Shown here: positions 1 through 10,775 of the stretch, one piece after another
How the letters are laid out: each line of letters opens with the position of its first letter
How positions within the stretch are numbered: the first letter of the stretch is position 1
Assembly: GCF_006442975.2 (NCBI RefSeq)
Contig: NZ_CP083954.1
Coordinates: 744,001-808,000 of the forward strand
Direction of reading: 5' to 3'
DNA: 64,000 nucleotides
Source: Mesorhizobium sp. B2-1-1
Lineage (GTDB): Bacteria > Pseudomonadota > Alphaproteobacteria > Rhizobiales > Rhizobiaceae
The notes under the pieces: model-generated
Seen by the model: the letters and a program-made list of their open reading frames with translations, nothing else
Told to the model about the DNA's origin: nothing
Database searches by the model: none
Program-made: the position numbers and the translations under genes

Positions 1-986
1 AGGTCGAAGACGTAGTAGATGAAGCGATCCGTGCGCTTCGCCGACAGGTCGGCCTGCAAAAGCGCGAAGGAAGAGACGCCGCTGTCGGCCAGCACCACGA
101 TCTCGCCGTCGATGATGGCGTCGCTGCATTTCAATCCGGCGAGCTCGGCGACGATCGCGTCGCCGAATTTCTTCGTCCAGTCGAGGCCGGTGCGGGTGAG
201 CAGCCGCACGTCCGTGCCGGCGATCTGCGTCTGCATGCGATAGCCGTCGAACTTCACCTCATGCAGCCAGTCCTCGCCCGGCGGCGCTTCCCGCTCGAGC
301 GTGGCCAGTTGCGGCTCGATGAAGTCGAGGCGCTTTGCGTGTCCGGCCTTGGCTTGGGCGGCGGCCGGTTTGTTGGAGTGCCAGACCTTCGCCTTCTCCC
401 CTTTCGCGGCCTTGCCCGCCCCGACCTCCTCGATCGTCAGGCCCGACTTCACCGATTTCGGCGCTTCCTCCAGAATATCCTCGCCTGGCCGGGCCGCGCC
501 ATCGTCGGACTTGATCAGCAGCCAGTTGTCACGCTTCTCTCCGGGGCGCGGTCTCAGCCGCACCAGGTGCCAGCGGCCGTGCAGCTTGTGGCCGTTGAGC
601 TCGAAGTTGATATGGCCCTTCTTCATCGCCTTGGCCGGATCGCCCTCGGGCACCCATGTGCCCTCGTCCCAGACGATGACCGAGCCGGCGCCATATTCGC
701 CCTTGGGAATGGTGCCCTCGAACGGCGCATAGTCGATCGGATGGTCCTCGACATGCACGGCGAGCCGTTTCTCGTGCGGATCGAGGCTGGGCCCGCGCGT
801 CACCGCCCAGCTCCACAGCACACCGGCATGTTCGAGGCGCAGGTCGTAATGCAGCCTGGTCGCGGCGTGCTTGTGGATGACGAAGATGCCGCCTGCCTCG
901 CTCTTCTTGCCGCGGGCGACCTTGCCGGGGGGTTCGGCGGTTTTCCTGAAATCGCGCTTGGCGTGATATTGTTCGAGGCTAGCCAT
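1..986 (-). CDS. ligD: ATP-dependent DNA ligase LigD, N-terminal part (runs off the window edge)
   Basis: Seals double-strand breaks in bacterial non-homologous end joining together with Ku. About 328 residues are visible, read on the minus strand from the ATG at 986. The N-terminal 3'-phosphoesterase domain (about residues 30-160) shows the family metal and phosphate ligands H40, H46, D48, R50, H82 and Y86. The ligase domain follows, with the nucleotidyl-accepting lysine in KFDG at 245-248. The order phosphoesterase-ligase is seen; a polymerase domain, if present, would lie beyond the edge. The start codon is 12 nt after the ku stop, so ku and ligD form an operon, probably driven by the stress promoter upstream of ku. 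It is partial only because the window ends. Confidence 0.93.
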   Translation of the reverse strand, partial: MASLEQYHAKRDFRKTAEPPGKVARGKKSEAGGIFVIHKHAATRLHYDLRLEHAGVLWSWAVTRGPSLDPHEKRLAVHVEDHPIDYAPFEGTIPKGEYGAGSVIVWDEGTWVPEGDPAKAMKKGHINFELNGHKLHGRWHLVRLRPRPGEKRDNWLLIKSDDGAARPGEDILEEAPKSVKSGLTIEEVGAGKAAKGEKAKVWHSNKPAAAQAKAGHAKRLDFIEPQLATLEREAPPGEDWLHEVKFDGYRMQTQIAGTDVRLLTRTGLDWTKKFGDAIVAELAGLKCSDAIIDGEIVVLADSGVSSFALLQADLSAKRTDRFIYYVFD

Positions 987-998
987 CCCTTGATGTCC

Positions 999-1877
999 TC
1001 ACGCCGATTTGCGCTTGGGCGCGGCTTCTTTCGGCTTGCCGCGTTTGACCGCCGGTTTGGCTTTCGCGGAGGCCTTGCCGCGGCGTTCGCCCGATCCGCC
1101 GTCCGACGAAAGGCTCTTCTTCAGAGCGTCGAAAAGATTGACGACGTTGGACGGCTTGGGCGCCGCTTTGGCCTTCGGCGCCTTGCGGCCCGCCTTCTTG
1201 GCGCGGATCAGTTCGAGCAGCGCATCCTCATACTTGTCCTCGAATTTCGAGGGATCGAACTTCGCCTTCTTCTTGTCGATGATGAGCTCGGCCAGATCGG
1301 TCATCTCCTGATCCGTCTTTACCGATTCGATGTCGCCGAAGACGGTGTCCGGCTGGCGCACCGTGTTGTCGTATCGCAACGTCGTCAGCACCATGCCCTT
1401 GCCGAGCGGTTCGATGACCACGGGACGTTCGCGCCGATAGAGCACGATGCGCGCCAGACCCGCCATCTTCTTGCCGGCCATCGCGTCGCGGATGACGGCG
1501 AAAGCGTCCTGCGAGACCTTGTCGGCCGGCGCGACGTAATAGGGCGTATCGAGATAGATCTGCTCGATGGAGGATTTGTCGACAAAGCCGTCGAGGCTCA
1601 TCGTGTGCGAGGACTCGATCTGGATGGCCTCGATCTCGTCCTCTTCGATGTGGATGAACTTGCCATCGTCGTCCTCGTAGCCCTTTATCTCGTCGCCATC
1701 CTCAAGCGGCTTGCCGGTTTCGGCGTCGACATAGATCCGCTTCACCGTGTTGCCGGTCTCGCGGTTGAGGATGCGAAAAGAGACCTTCTCGGCATGGGTG
1801 ACGACATTGGTCAGTTCGATGGCGCAGGTGACCAGCGAAAGCTTCAGATAGCCTCTCCAGGCGGGACGCGGCGCCAT
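999..1877 (-). CDS. ku: Ku protein for non-homologous end joining
   Basis: DNA end-binding homodimer that recruits LigD to double-strand breaks. 292 aa. The start MAPRPAWRGYLKLSLV was chosen over a longer reading frame because it begins at the conserved Ku N-terminus and has AGGAA just upstream. The Ku core spans about residues 1-240. A Lys/Ala/Pro-rich basic tail follows, as in many bacterial Ku proteins, where it contributes to DNA and LigD binding. It is directly upstream of ligD. A GGAAC-N16-CGTT promoter 32 nt upstream of the start places it in the general stress regulon (inference). Confidence 0.96.
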   Translation of the reverse strand: MAPRPAWRGYLKLSLVTCAIELTNVVTHAEKVSFRILNRETGNTVKRIYVDAETGKPLEDGDEIKGYEDDDGKFIHIEEDEIEAIQIESSHTMSLDGFVDKSSIEQIYLDTPYYVAPADKVSQDAFAVIRDAMAGKKMAGLARIVLYRRERPVVIEPLGKGMVLTTLRYDNTVRQPDTVFGDIESVKTDQEMTDLAELIIDKKKAKFDPSKFEDKYEDALLELIRAKKAGRKAPKAKAAPKPSNVVNLFDALKKSLSSDGGSGERRGKASAKAKPAVKRGKPKEAAPKRKSA

Positions 1878-1908
1878 GATGATTTCCTGTAGAGAAGGAC
1901 CTGGCTGG

Positions 1909-1933
1909 AACGGACGACGACCCCAACGGTTCC
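1909..1933 (-). promoter_or_regulatory. EcfG-type general stress promoter upstream of ku
   Basis: On the minus strand the -35 element GGAAC (1933-1929) and -10 element CGTT (1912-1909) are separated by exactly 16 nt. This matches the alphaproteobacterial EcfG/SigT/RpoE2 consensus GGAAC-N16-17-CGTT without mismatch. It ends about 32 nt before the ku start codon, a normal leader length. Confidence 0.75.
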
Positions 1934-1988
1934 AATCCGGTCGAGCCAAGGCCGGCGCGATTGCCACCGGCCCCAACTCTTTCAGCCC

Positions 1989-2495
1989 CTATTCGGCGGC
2001 CTGCAGGTTGATCTTGCTTTCCGCTATTTCGGTCAGCTTGCGATCCGTCGCCTGCTCTTCCTTGAGGTTCTTGGCCAGCACGTTGGCGCAGTCGCTGCGG
2101 CCAAGCTGCTTGGCCCAGGCGATCAAGGTGCCATAGCGGGTCATCTCATAGTGCTCGACCGCTTGCGCCGAGGCGATCAGCGCCGCATCCAGCACCTCCT
2201 TGTCGTCGACGTCGCCGCTGACGTCGTCGGCTTCCTCGAGGATGCCGTCTATGGCCGGGCAGTTGACCTCCTTGGCCTTGACGCCGTGCAGTTCGAACAC
2301 CTGCTCGACGCGCTCGACATGGCCCCTGGTCTGCTCGAGATGTTTCTCGAAGCCGGCCTTCAGCTGCGGATCCGTCGCCTTGTCGATCATCTTCGGCAAT
2401 GCCTTCTCGATCTGCTTTTCGGCATAATAGATGTCGCGCAGCGTGTGCACGAAGAGGTCGTCCAGGGTTTTGATGTCCTTCGAAAAGAAGCCCAT
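1989..2495 (-). CDS. Ferritin-like DUF892 protein (YciE/YciF family)
   Basis: 168 aa, helical. It begins MGFFSKDIKTLDDLFVHTLR after a good AAGGAAGG ribosome binding site; the longer upstream frame lacks conservation. The family has a ferritin-like four-helix bundle with a di-metal centre and is induced by stress. Carboxylate and His candidates are visible (YYAEKQIE near the N-terminus, EKHLEQTRGHVER mid-protein, EHYEMTRYG later). The biochemical role is not established. A perfect EcfG promoter lies about 94 nt upstream, and ku-ligD follow on the same strand 111 nt downstream, so the three genes look like a stress-survival block. Confidence 0.9.
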   Translation of the reverse strand: MGFFSKDIKTLDDLFVHTLRDIYYAEKQIEKALPKMIDKATDPQLKAGFEKHLEQTRGHVERVEQVFELHGVKAKEVNCPAIDGILEEADDVSGDVDDKEVLDAALIASAQAVEHYEMTRYGTLIAWAKQLGRSDCANVLAKNLKEEQATDRKLTEIAESKINLQAAE

Positions 2496-2588
2496 GATTG
2501 CGGCCCTTCCTTTGCTCTTGCGGTTGCGGGTTAGCGTGGGGCCGCAGGTCGGCGGCCCCATGGGCCGGCCATGCCGGCTCGAAGAATC

Positions 2589-2613
2589 AACGTCTCGTCC
2601 CAAGCCGGGTTCC
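2589..2613 (-). promoter_or_regulatory. EcfG-type general stress promoter upstream of the DUF892 gene
   Basis: Minus strand GGAAC (2613-2609), 16-nt spacer, CGTT (2592-2589): a perfect match to the EcfG consensus, located 94 nt upstream of the start at 2495. It has the same spacing as the ku promoter 700 bp away. Confidence 0.75.
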
Positions 2614-2895
2614 GGACTTGCGGCGGCGAGCAAGGAAAATTCTCCCGCCAGGGCGAAAGCTGAAACGCAACCGCACCCAGGCGACATTCAAACGAAACAT
2701 ATGTGATGCAAAAGTCACACACGCCGAAATGGCGACAAAAGGCGTGGAAAGACCCCGAATCAGCCGCATTCCGGCCATGAACCGACGGGTTTTCGACCAG
2801 AAATTAACATCGCGTTCACCGACTATTCACGCCTCGACGCTATGATTTCCGCAATTCGGAAGGGACACCCGAAAGTCGGGACAGGGACAGGTAAA
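2614..2895. other. Intergenic region upstream of the stress genes
   Basis: No convincing gene. It includes an imperfect dyad TGTGA-N8-TCACA at 2702-2719. The spacing is 8 rather than the 6 of a CRP/FNR site, so it is recorded only as a dyad. The strand switch between the leftward stress block and small rightward frames occurs here. Confidence 0.4.
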
Positions 2896-3036
2896 ATGAA
2901 CTTCCTCACGCACCTCATCGGCTATGCCGCAGCCATCCGCGAATTCGTCGCGCCGACCTATCGGCCCGAGCGCTACTACATGCGCGGGCCGGGCCCGGCC
3001 TGCGCTCGTCGCGGCACCTCGCTGGGCGCGCACTGA
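2896..3036 (+). CDS. Small hypothetical protein, 46 aa
   Basis: Reading frame starting MNFLTHLIGYAAAIREFVAP, with a weak GGGACAGG upstream. It is basic and carries a TYRPERYY motif. An N-terminal hydrophobic patch (HLIGYAAAI) is too short to be a clear signal peptide. The next small frame begins 2 nt after its stop and contains a similar TYRAER motif, suggesting a duplicated small gene. Function unknown; it could also be non-coding. Confidence 0.35.
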   Translation: MNFLTHLIGYAAAIREFVAPTYRPERYYMRGPGPACARRGTSLGAH

Positions 3037-3038
3037 CC

Positions 3039-3164
3039 ATGACTTTCGAGAGCCGACACAACAGCCGCATCTGCAGGCCTGACGCCGAGTCGCGCGCCAC
3101 CACCTATCGCGCCGAGCGCCCGGCCTTCGCCGATCGGCGGCGTGCGACATCGCCGCGGCTTTGA
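3039..3164 (+). CDS. Small hypothetical protein, 41 aa
   Basis: Begins MTFESRHNSRICRPDAESRA two bases after the previous small frame stops. It shares the TYRxER motif with that frame and is Arg-rich. It has no strong ribosome binding site of its own and would depend on translational coupling. Low confidence. Confidence 0.22.
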   Translation: MTFESRHNSRICRPDAESRATTYRAERPAFADRRRATSPRL

Positions 3165-3228
3165 GACCGCCTTCGCCGGCTTAATGTCTCAGGACACGAG
3201 CCGCCGAGGCCCGCGTGAGCGACCTTCT

Positions 3229-3273
3229 CCAGCCCAGTCGGCCCCAGTCCAGTCGGGCCCAGTCCAAGCCGTC
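3229..3273. repeat. Degenerate 15-bp tandem repeat, 3 units
   Basis: Three adjacent 15-mers (3229-3243, 3244-3258, 3259-3273), each starting CCAG and containing CAGTC-like cores. It lies in the space downstream of the convergent DUF1850 gene. No gene function is assigned. Confidence 0.5.
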
Positions 3274-3349
3274 CTTCTGAATACCCTTCGATGCAAGCCA
3301 TCCGCTGACCGTCTTCGACGGCGCTGGCTCCAGCCGGGATGATAGTGCG

Positions 3350-3729
3350 CTACCGCGGCAGGCTCGTGCCGTCCGGAGCACACGGCTCCAGCACGATCGT
3401 GCCGCCGGCCACCTTGCCGAGTTCTCGGCAACCCTGATCTGCGCACAGTGTCCAACCATCACCGGTCGCGCCGGAGGCGGCGAGCATAAGGCTTCGCTGC
3501 GGCCCGACCTTCGGAGCATAGACCCACCAGCCGTCTCGCAGCACCGCGCCCTCCGGTGGTTCCATGCCGGCGCCCGAGCCCTTTATGCGCGCCTCGGTGA
3601 CTTGCAGGCCGGAAGGCATCACCTTCCAGTGTTCCTCCCAGCGCGTGCGCTCCACCGAGTGCGTCCAGGAGAGGGTGAAGGCGGCGGCCGCCAGCGTCAC
3701 CGTCTTGCCGGCGGCAAGGATACACAGGC

Positions 3730-3733
<4 letters not shown>
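3350..3733 (-). CDS. DUF1850 protein of a TAXI-TRAP transporter
   Basis: 127 aa starting MSLCILAAGKTVTLAAAAFT, with a hydrophobic N-terminus consistent with export or membrane anchoring. Its body contains HSVERTRWEEHW, a Tyr/Trp-rich region typical of DUF1850. The family is found next to TAXI-type TRAP permeases; its mechanistic role is not known. The start overlaps the permease stop as ATGA, so the two are translationally coupled. It is the last gene of the three-gene transporter operon. Confidence 0.85.
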
Positions 3734-5850
<2,117 letters not shown>

Positions 5851-5907
5851 CCGATGCACTCCAAAATGAGCGAATGACAGTGCGAAGACATCTCAGATGG
5901 TCCTCGC

Positions 5908-6867
5908 CTACTTCAGCAGCCCCTTCTCCTTGTAATAGCGTTCCGCGCCCGGATGCAGCGGCACCGGCATGCCGTCGAGCGCCTTGGCAGGGTCGATCGC
6001 CTTGGCGGCGGCGTGGGCGGCGGCTAGTTGGTCGAGATGCTCGAACATCAGCTTGGTCATCTGATAGGCCGTCTCGTCGGAAACATCGGCGCGGGTGACG
6101 AGGAAATTGCCGACGGCCGCGGTCGCGACGTCCTCGGCCTGGCCCTCATAGGTGCCCTTGGGGATAACCACCGACAGATAGGGGGCGCCGATCTTGGCGA
6201 CATCCTCGGCCGGCACCGCGACGACGTTGATCGGCACCGAGGTGGCGAGATCGCGGATCGAGGCGACCCCGAGGCCGGCCGACTGCAGCGTGGCATCGAG
6301 CTGGCGGTTCTTGATCAGCTCGACCGATTCGGCGAAGGGCAGGTATTCGACCCGGCCGAGATCCTCGTATTTCAGGCCGGCGGCGGCAAAGATGGCACGC
6401 GCGTTGAGCTCGGTGCCGGAGGCCGGCGCGCCGACCGACAGGCTCTTGCCCTTGAGGTCGGCCAGCGTCTTGATGCCGGATTCCTGGCTGGCGACGATCT
6501 GGATATAGTTGGGGTAGATGGCGGCGATGCCGCGCAATTTGTCGAGCTTGCCGGGGAAGCCGGCCTCGGCATTGCCTTCGGCGGCCATCTTGACGGAATC
6601 GCCGAGCGCGAAGGCGATCTCGCCCTTGCCCTGCTGCAGCAGGTTGAGGTTCTCGACCGAAGCCTTGGTGGCCTGCACCTGGGTGCGGGCGCCTGCGATG
6701 CCCTTGCTGTAGATTTCCGACAGCGCCACGCCGAGCGGGTAGTAGACGCCCGACGTGCCGCCGGTCAGCACGTTGATGAATTCCTGTGCCCTGGCCGAGG
6801 CAATGCCGAGCCCAAGCGATAGCGCCATTGCGCCGGCCGCAACGAACTTCGTTCTGAAATGGAACAT
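5908..6867 (-). CDS. TAXI family TRAP transporter solute-binding protein
   Basis: 319 aa periplasmic receptor, first gene of the transporter operon. The start MFHFRTKF follows a strong GGGAGGAAACCGG leader. A Sec signal peptide ends near ASARA-QEF (residue about 28). The mature protein begins with FINVLTGGTSGVYYPLG, the hallmark of the TAXI family (glycine-rich TGG.SGVYYP). Substrates of this family include glutamate and other dicarboxylates; the substrate here is not predictable. The permease gene starts 57 nt downstream. Confidence 0.95.
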   Translation of the reverse strand: MFHFRTKFVAAGAMALSLGLGIASARAQEFINVLTGGTSGVYYPLGVALSEIYSKGIAGARTQVQATKASVENLNLLQQGKGEIAFALGDSVKMAAEGNAEAGFPGKLDKLRGIAAIYPNYIQIVASQESGIKTLADLKGKSLSVGAPASGTELNARAIFAAAGLKYEDLGRVEYLPFAESVELIKNRQLDATLQSAGLGVASIRDLATSVPINVVAVPAEDVAKIGAPYLSVVIPKGTYEGQAEDVATAAVGNFLVTRADVSDETAYQMTKLMFEHLDQLAAAHAAAKAIDPAKALDGMPVPLHPGAERYYKEKGLLK

Positions 6868-7128
6868 CCGGTTTCCTCCCTGAAATATTGGCTGCCGCAC
6901 CACCTCCTCGATGCGAACCGGCCAAGTTTAGACGGCGGGCCGCAAATGCCAACCCGCAATTGCATTCATTAGACGAACGGTTGAATGGATGCGGAAACAG
7001 CTCCCGGCTTGCGCGGGACGCGACCGTGGCCGAAAGATTTTTTCCGGCACCTGTCGAAATCGGCCCTTGCCGCGCGACATATGTCCGGCTCGCAAGGACG
7101 CGGCCTACGAAACCACGGGAGAAGACCC

Positions 7129-7497
7129 ATGCGATACATGCTTTTGATCAACAACGACGAAGCCGCACTGGCGAACACGCCGATCGAGAAGGCTCAACAG
7201 ATGAGCGCGGCCTATGGCGCCTATACCGAAGCGTTGAAGAAATCCGGCGCGTGGCTGGCCGGAGAAAGGCTGCGCCCGACTCAGGCAACCACCTCGGTGC
7301 GGATCACCGACGGCAAGACCAACGTGATCGACGGCCCCTATGCGGACACCAAGGAGCAGCTTGCCGGCTTCTACATGATCGAAGCGGCCGACATCGATAC
7401 CGCCATCGAATGGGCCGCGCGCTGCCCGGCGGCCAGCACAGGCACGGTCGAGTTGCGGCCGATTTGGGAAATGGCCGAATACATGCCCAAGAAATGA
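7129..7497 (+). CDS. YCII-related DGPF domain protein
   Basis: 122 aa, start MRYMLLINNDEAAL after GGGAGAAG. It contains the DGPYADTKEQ motif that defines the DGPF/PCG group of YCII-like proteins. The fold is ferredoxin-like; some relatives are small hydrolases, but this subgroup is known mainly as the conserved partner of ECF42 sigma factors. That sigma factor starts 7 nt after its stop codon, so the pair forms an operon. The protein is thought to act with, or be controlled by, the sigma factor (inference from family context). Confidence 0.92.
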   Translation: MRYMLLINNDEAALANTPIEKAQQMSAAYGAYTEALKKSGAWLAGERLRPTQATTSVRITDGKTNVIDGPYADTKEQLAGFYMIEAADIDTAIEWAARCPAASTGTVELRPIWEMAEYMPKK

Positions 7498-7504
7498 CGA
7501 TGTG

Positions 7505-8749
7505 ATGGACAGCAGCGCGCAGATTGCCCGGGCAGCCGCCGAGGCCGCCGCCCGGCAAAGCTACGGCAAGCTGGTCGCCTGGCTCGCGGCGCGCACGCGC
7601 GATGTGGCCGCCGCCGAGGACGCGCTGGCCGACGCCTTTGCCGCGGCGCTCGAACGCTGGCCGCGAACCGGCGTGCCCGAAAAGCCGGAGGCCTGGCTGC
7701 TTGCCGTGGCAAGGCGGCGGCGTGTCGACGCGGTGCGGCGGCGGCTCACCAGCGAAACCGGCCGCGACCATCTCAAGCTGATTGCCGAGGAGGCGGAGGC
7801 GTGCATGACCGACCAGGACCTGCCCGACGAACGGCTGCGGCTGATGTTCGCCTGCGCGCATCCGGCGATCGAACCTGGCGTGCGCGCGCCGCTGATCCTG
7901 CAGGCCGTGCTTGGTTTCGACGCCGCGACGATCGCCTCCGCCTTCCTGGTTCCGCCGGCGACAATGGGCCAGCGCCTGGTGCGGGCCAAGGCCCGCATCC
8001 GTGAAGCCGGCATTCCGTTCCGCGTACCGGAGCGGGCCGAACTCGGCGAGCGCCTGGATACCGTGCTGGAGGCCATATACGCGACCTTCGCCGAGGGCTG
8101 GTCCGACCCGGCGGGCACAGAGACGCGGCGCCGGAACCTGGCCACCGAAGGGATCTGGCTCGGCAGGCTGGTGGCCTCGCTGCTGCCGGAAGAACCGGAG
8201 GCGCTGGGCCTGCTTGCGCTGATGCTGTTCGCCGAGGCGCGCCGTACCGCGCGCCGCGATGGGTCCGGAGATTATGTGCCGCTCGCCGAGCAGGATCATG
8301 CGCTTTGGGATCATGCCTTGATCGACGAGGCGGAAACCCTGCTCGGCCGCGCCGCCTCCATGGGCGTGATCGGCCGCTACCAGCTCGAGGCGGCCGTGCA
8401 GTCCGTTCACGCGGCGCGGCGGCTGAGCGGCGAGACCGACTGGGTGGCGATCCGCGAATTCTACGACGCGTTGCTTTCGATCGCACGATCGCCCGTGGTG
8501 GCGATCAACCGCGCGGTGGCGATCGCCGAAGCCGAGGGCGCCGTGGCGGGGCTGGCGGCGCTGTACGTGCTTGGCGACGACAAGCGGCTCAATGATTACC
8601 AGCCCTATTGGGCAGCGCGCGCCGGCCTTCTGGCCAGGCTCGGCCAGGTGCCGCAGGCGGTCGAAGCCTATGACCGTGCGATCGGCCTCGAAAGCGATCC
8701 GGCGGTACGCCGCTTCCTGCAGGGAAAACGCGCGACGCTCAGGCATTGA
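7505..8749 (+). CDS. RNA polymerase sigma factor, ECF42-type with long C-terminal extension
   Basis: 414 aa, much longer than a normal ECF sigma factor (about 180-200 aa). Residues 1-180 hold sigma region 2 (DAVRRRLTSE, MFACAHPAI) and region 4 (AATIASAFLVPPATMGQRLVRAK). About 230 residues of helical, TPR-like extension follow, ending in a repeat-like stretch (AARAGLLARLGQVPQAVEAYDRA). This architecture and the DGPF gene just upstream define ECF42, which has no classical anti-sigma factor; the C-terminal domain is needed for activity in studied members. ATG 7505 or the adjacent GTG 7502 may be the start. Confidence 0.93.
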   Translation: MDSSAQIARAAAEAAARQSYGKLVAWLAARTRDVAAAEDALADAFAAALERWPRTGVPEKPEAWLLAVARRRRVDAVRRRLTSETGRDHLKLIAEEAEACMTDQDLPDERLRLMFACAHPAIEPGVRAPLILQAVLGFDAATIASAFLVPPATMGQRLVRAKARIREAGIPFRVPERAELGERLDTVLEAIYATFAEGWSDPAGTETRRRNLATEGIWLGRLVASLLPEEPEALGLLALMLFAEARRTARRDGSGDYVPLAEQDHALWDHALIDEAETLLGRAASMGVIGRYQLEAAVQSVHAARRLSGETDWVAIREFYDALLSIARSPVVAINRAVAIAEAEGAVAGLAALYVLGDDKRLNDYQPYWAARAGLLARLGQVPQAVEAYDRAIGLESDPAVRRFLQGKRATLRH

Positions 8750-8761
8750 AATGCCTGAGCG
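8736..8761. terminator. Perfect palindrome between convergent genes, possible terminator
   Basis: Arms of 12 bp (CGCTCAGGCATT and its complement) separated by 2 nt. The TGA stop of the sigma factor sits at the centre (8747-8749). It lies between the convergent sigma factor and GST genes. There is no T-run on either side, so factor-independent termination is uncertain. Confidence 0.4.
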
Positions 8762-8783
8762 CGGTGCTTTGCCGATGAATTGT

Positions 8784-9410
8784 TCAGCCCGGCCACATTT
8801 CGTGCGATGCGTTGAGCGTCTTCATCAGCGGGTGCTCGCGAAGCCTGGCCCACAGGCGTTCGATGTCGGGCCAGGCAGTGCGTGCCTTGCCGCTGTCGGG
8901 ATGCCAGGCCACCAGCATGGCCAAATAGATATCGGCCACCGACATCGCCTCGCCTGCCAGCCAGTCGCGGCCGCGCAAGGCGGCATCGACGACGGCAAAG
9001 CCGCGGTCCATCTCGGCCACGGCCGCCTGCTTGACGGCCTTGGCGCCGTCGGCGTCGGCCGTGTAGCGCGGCGCGTAGTAGAAACGCAGCACCGCCGGAT
9101 AGAGGGCGGACGACATGAACGCCATCCAGCGCAGGAAGTCGGCGCGGGCCGGTTCATCGGCCGCCGGCGCCAGCCCGGCCCGCGGATGGCGTTCGGCGAG
9201 CAGGATGCAGATGGCCGCCGATTCGGTCAGCGAGCGGCCGTCCGGCAAGGTCAGCACCGGCACCTGGTTCAGCGGGCTGATGTGGAGGAAAGCGGGATCG
9301 GGCCGATCGGATTTCGGTACGTCGATCTGCTCGAACGGCGCCTTGGCCAGCGCCAGGGCCGCCTCGACAACGAAGCCGCCGCTGCCGGGACGGGTGTAGA
9401 GCTTGTACAT
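8784..9410 (-). CDS. Glutathione S-transferase family protein
   Basis: 208 aa, start MYKLYTRPGSGGF after GGAGG. The N-terminal thioredoxin-fold domain (1-80) carries the cis-Pro region NQVPVLTLPDG and the glutathione-binding LTESAAIC (TESxAI). A helical C-terminal domain (90-205) follows, with DWLAGEAMSVADIYLAMLV (the N-capping box S/T-xx-D motif). The substrate is not predictable. It is transcribed alone toward the convergent sigma factor gene. Confidence 0.93.
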   Translation of the reverse strand: MYKLYTRPGSGGFVVEAALALAKAPFEQIDVPKSDRPDPAFLHISPLNQVPVLTLPDGRSLTESAAICILLAERHPRAGLAPAADEPARADFLRWMAFMSSALYPAVLRFYYAPRYTADADGAKAVKQAAVAEMDRGFAVVDAALRGRDWLAGEAMSVADIYLAMLVAWHPDSGKARTAWPDIERLWARLREHPLMKTLNASHEMWPG

Positions 9411-9476
9411 GAGGTCCTCCGCCGGCCCTGCGGGGGCCGGGGGCGATATGAACCGGAAGCAGGGCGCTGCTCAAGC

Positions 9477-9504
9477 CCGTGGCATCCGCCACGGCGGGTT
9501 TTTT
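9477..9504 (+). terminator. Rho-independent terminator on the plus strand with no obvious gene
   Basis: Stem CCGTGGC/GCCACGG (7 bp) with loop ATCC, then CGGG and six T residues: a canonical intrinsic terminator for rightward transcription. Both flanking genes (GST and cysK) read leftward, so it either ends a short unrecognised rightward transcript or blocks antisense transcription into cysK. Confidence 0.6.
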
Positions 9505-9602
9505 CAGCGGGCCAGGCTAAGCACCTTTGTGTTAGGCGCTCGGCAGGGGGCGTGTCGAAACTTGACAGGCGACGCGTCGTATCGCTTCGCCCAACGAAGA
9601 CC

Positions 9603-10583
<981 letters not shown>

Positions 10584-10775
10584 TGGTTTGGCTCCCAGAA
10601 TGTCAGGCGGATGGAACTGATCTCAGACGGATGGCCGCCAAGATAGGCCTTCCACGGACGCAAGATAGACCGTCGCCCGAAAATATCCGAGTGGGGCCCG
10701 TGTCTAAAACGCCTCGGCCTCGGAAAAGCGTTCCCGCAAAAGCCAGTCCGGCGGAATGCCTTGGCAAAAATGGCC

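Noticed and set aside
261..1892. 543-codon open frame on the plus strand opposite ligD and ku
   Set aside because: Shadow frame of GC-rich DNA. The minus strand encodes recognisable LigD and Ku with catalytic motifs and ribosome binding sites; this frame has no family resemblance.
2702..2719. CRP/FNR-type operator
   Set aside because: TGTGA and TCACA half-sites are present but separated by 8 nt instead of 6; kept only as a dyad.
10707..10733. EcfG promoter upstream of cysK
   Set aside because: GGAAC and CGTT occur on the minus strand but with an 18-nt spacer, outside the 16-17 nt consensus.
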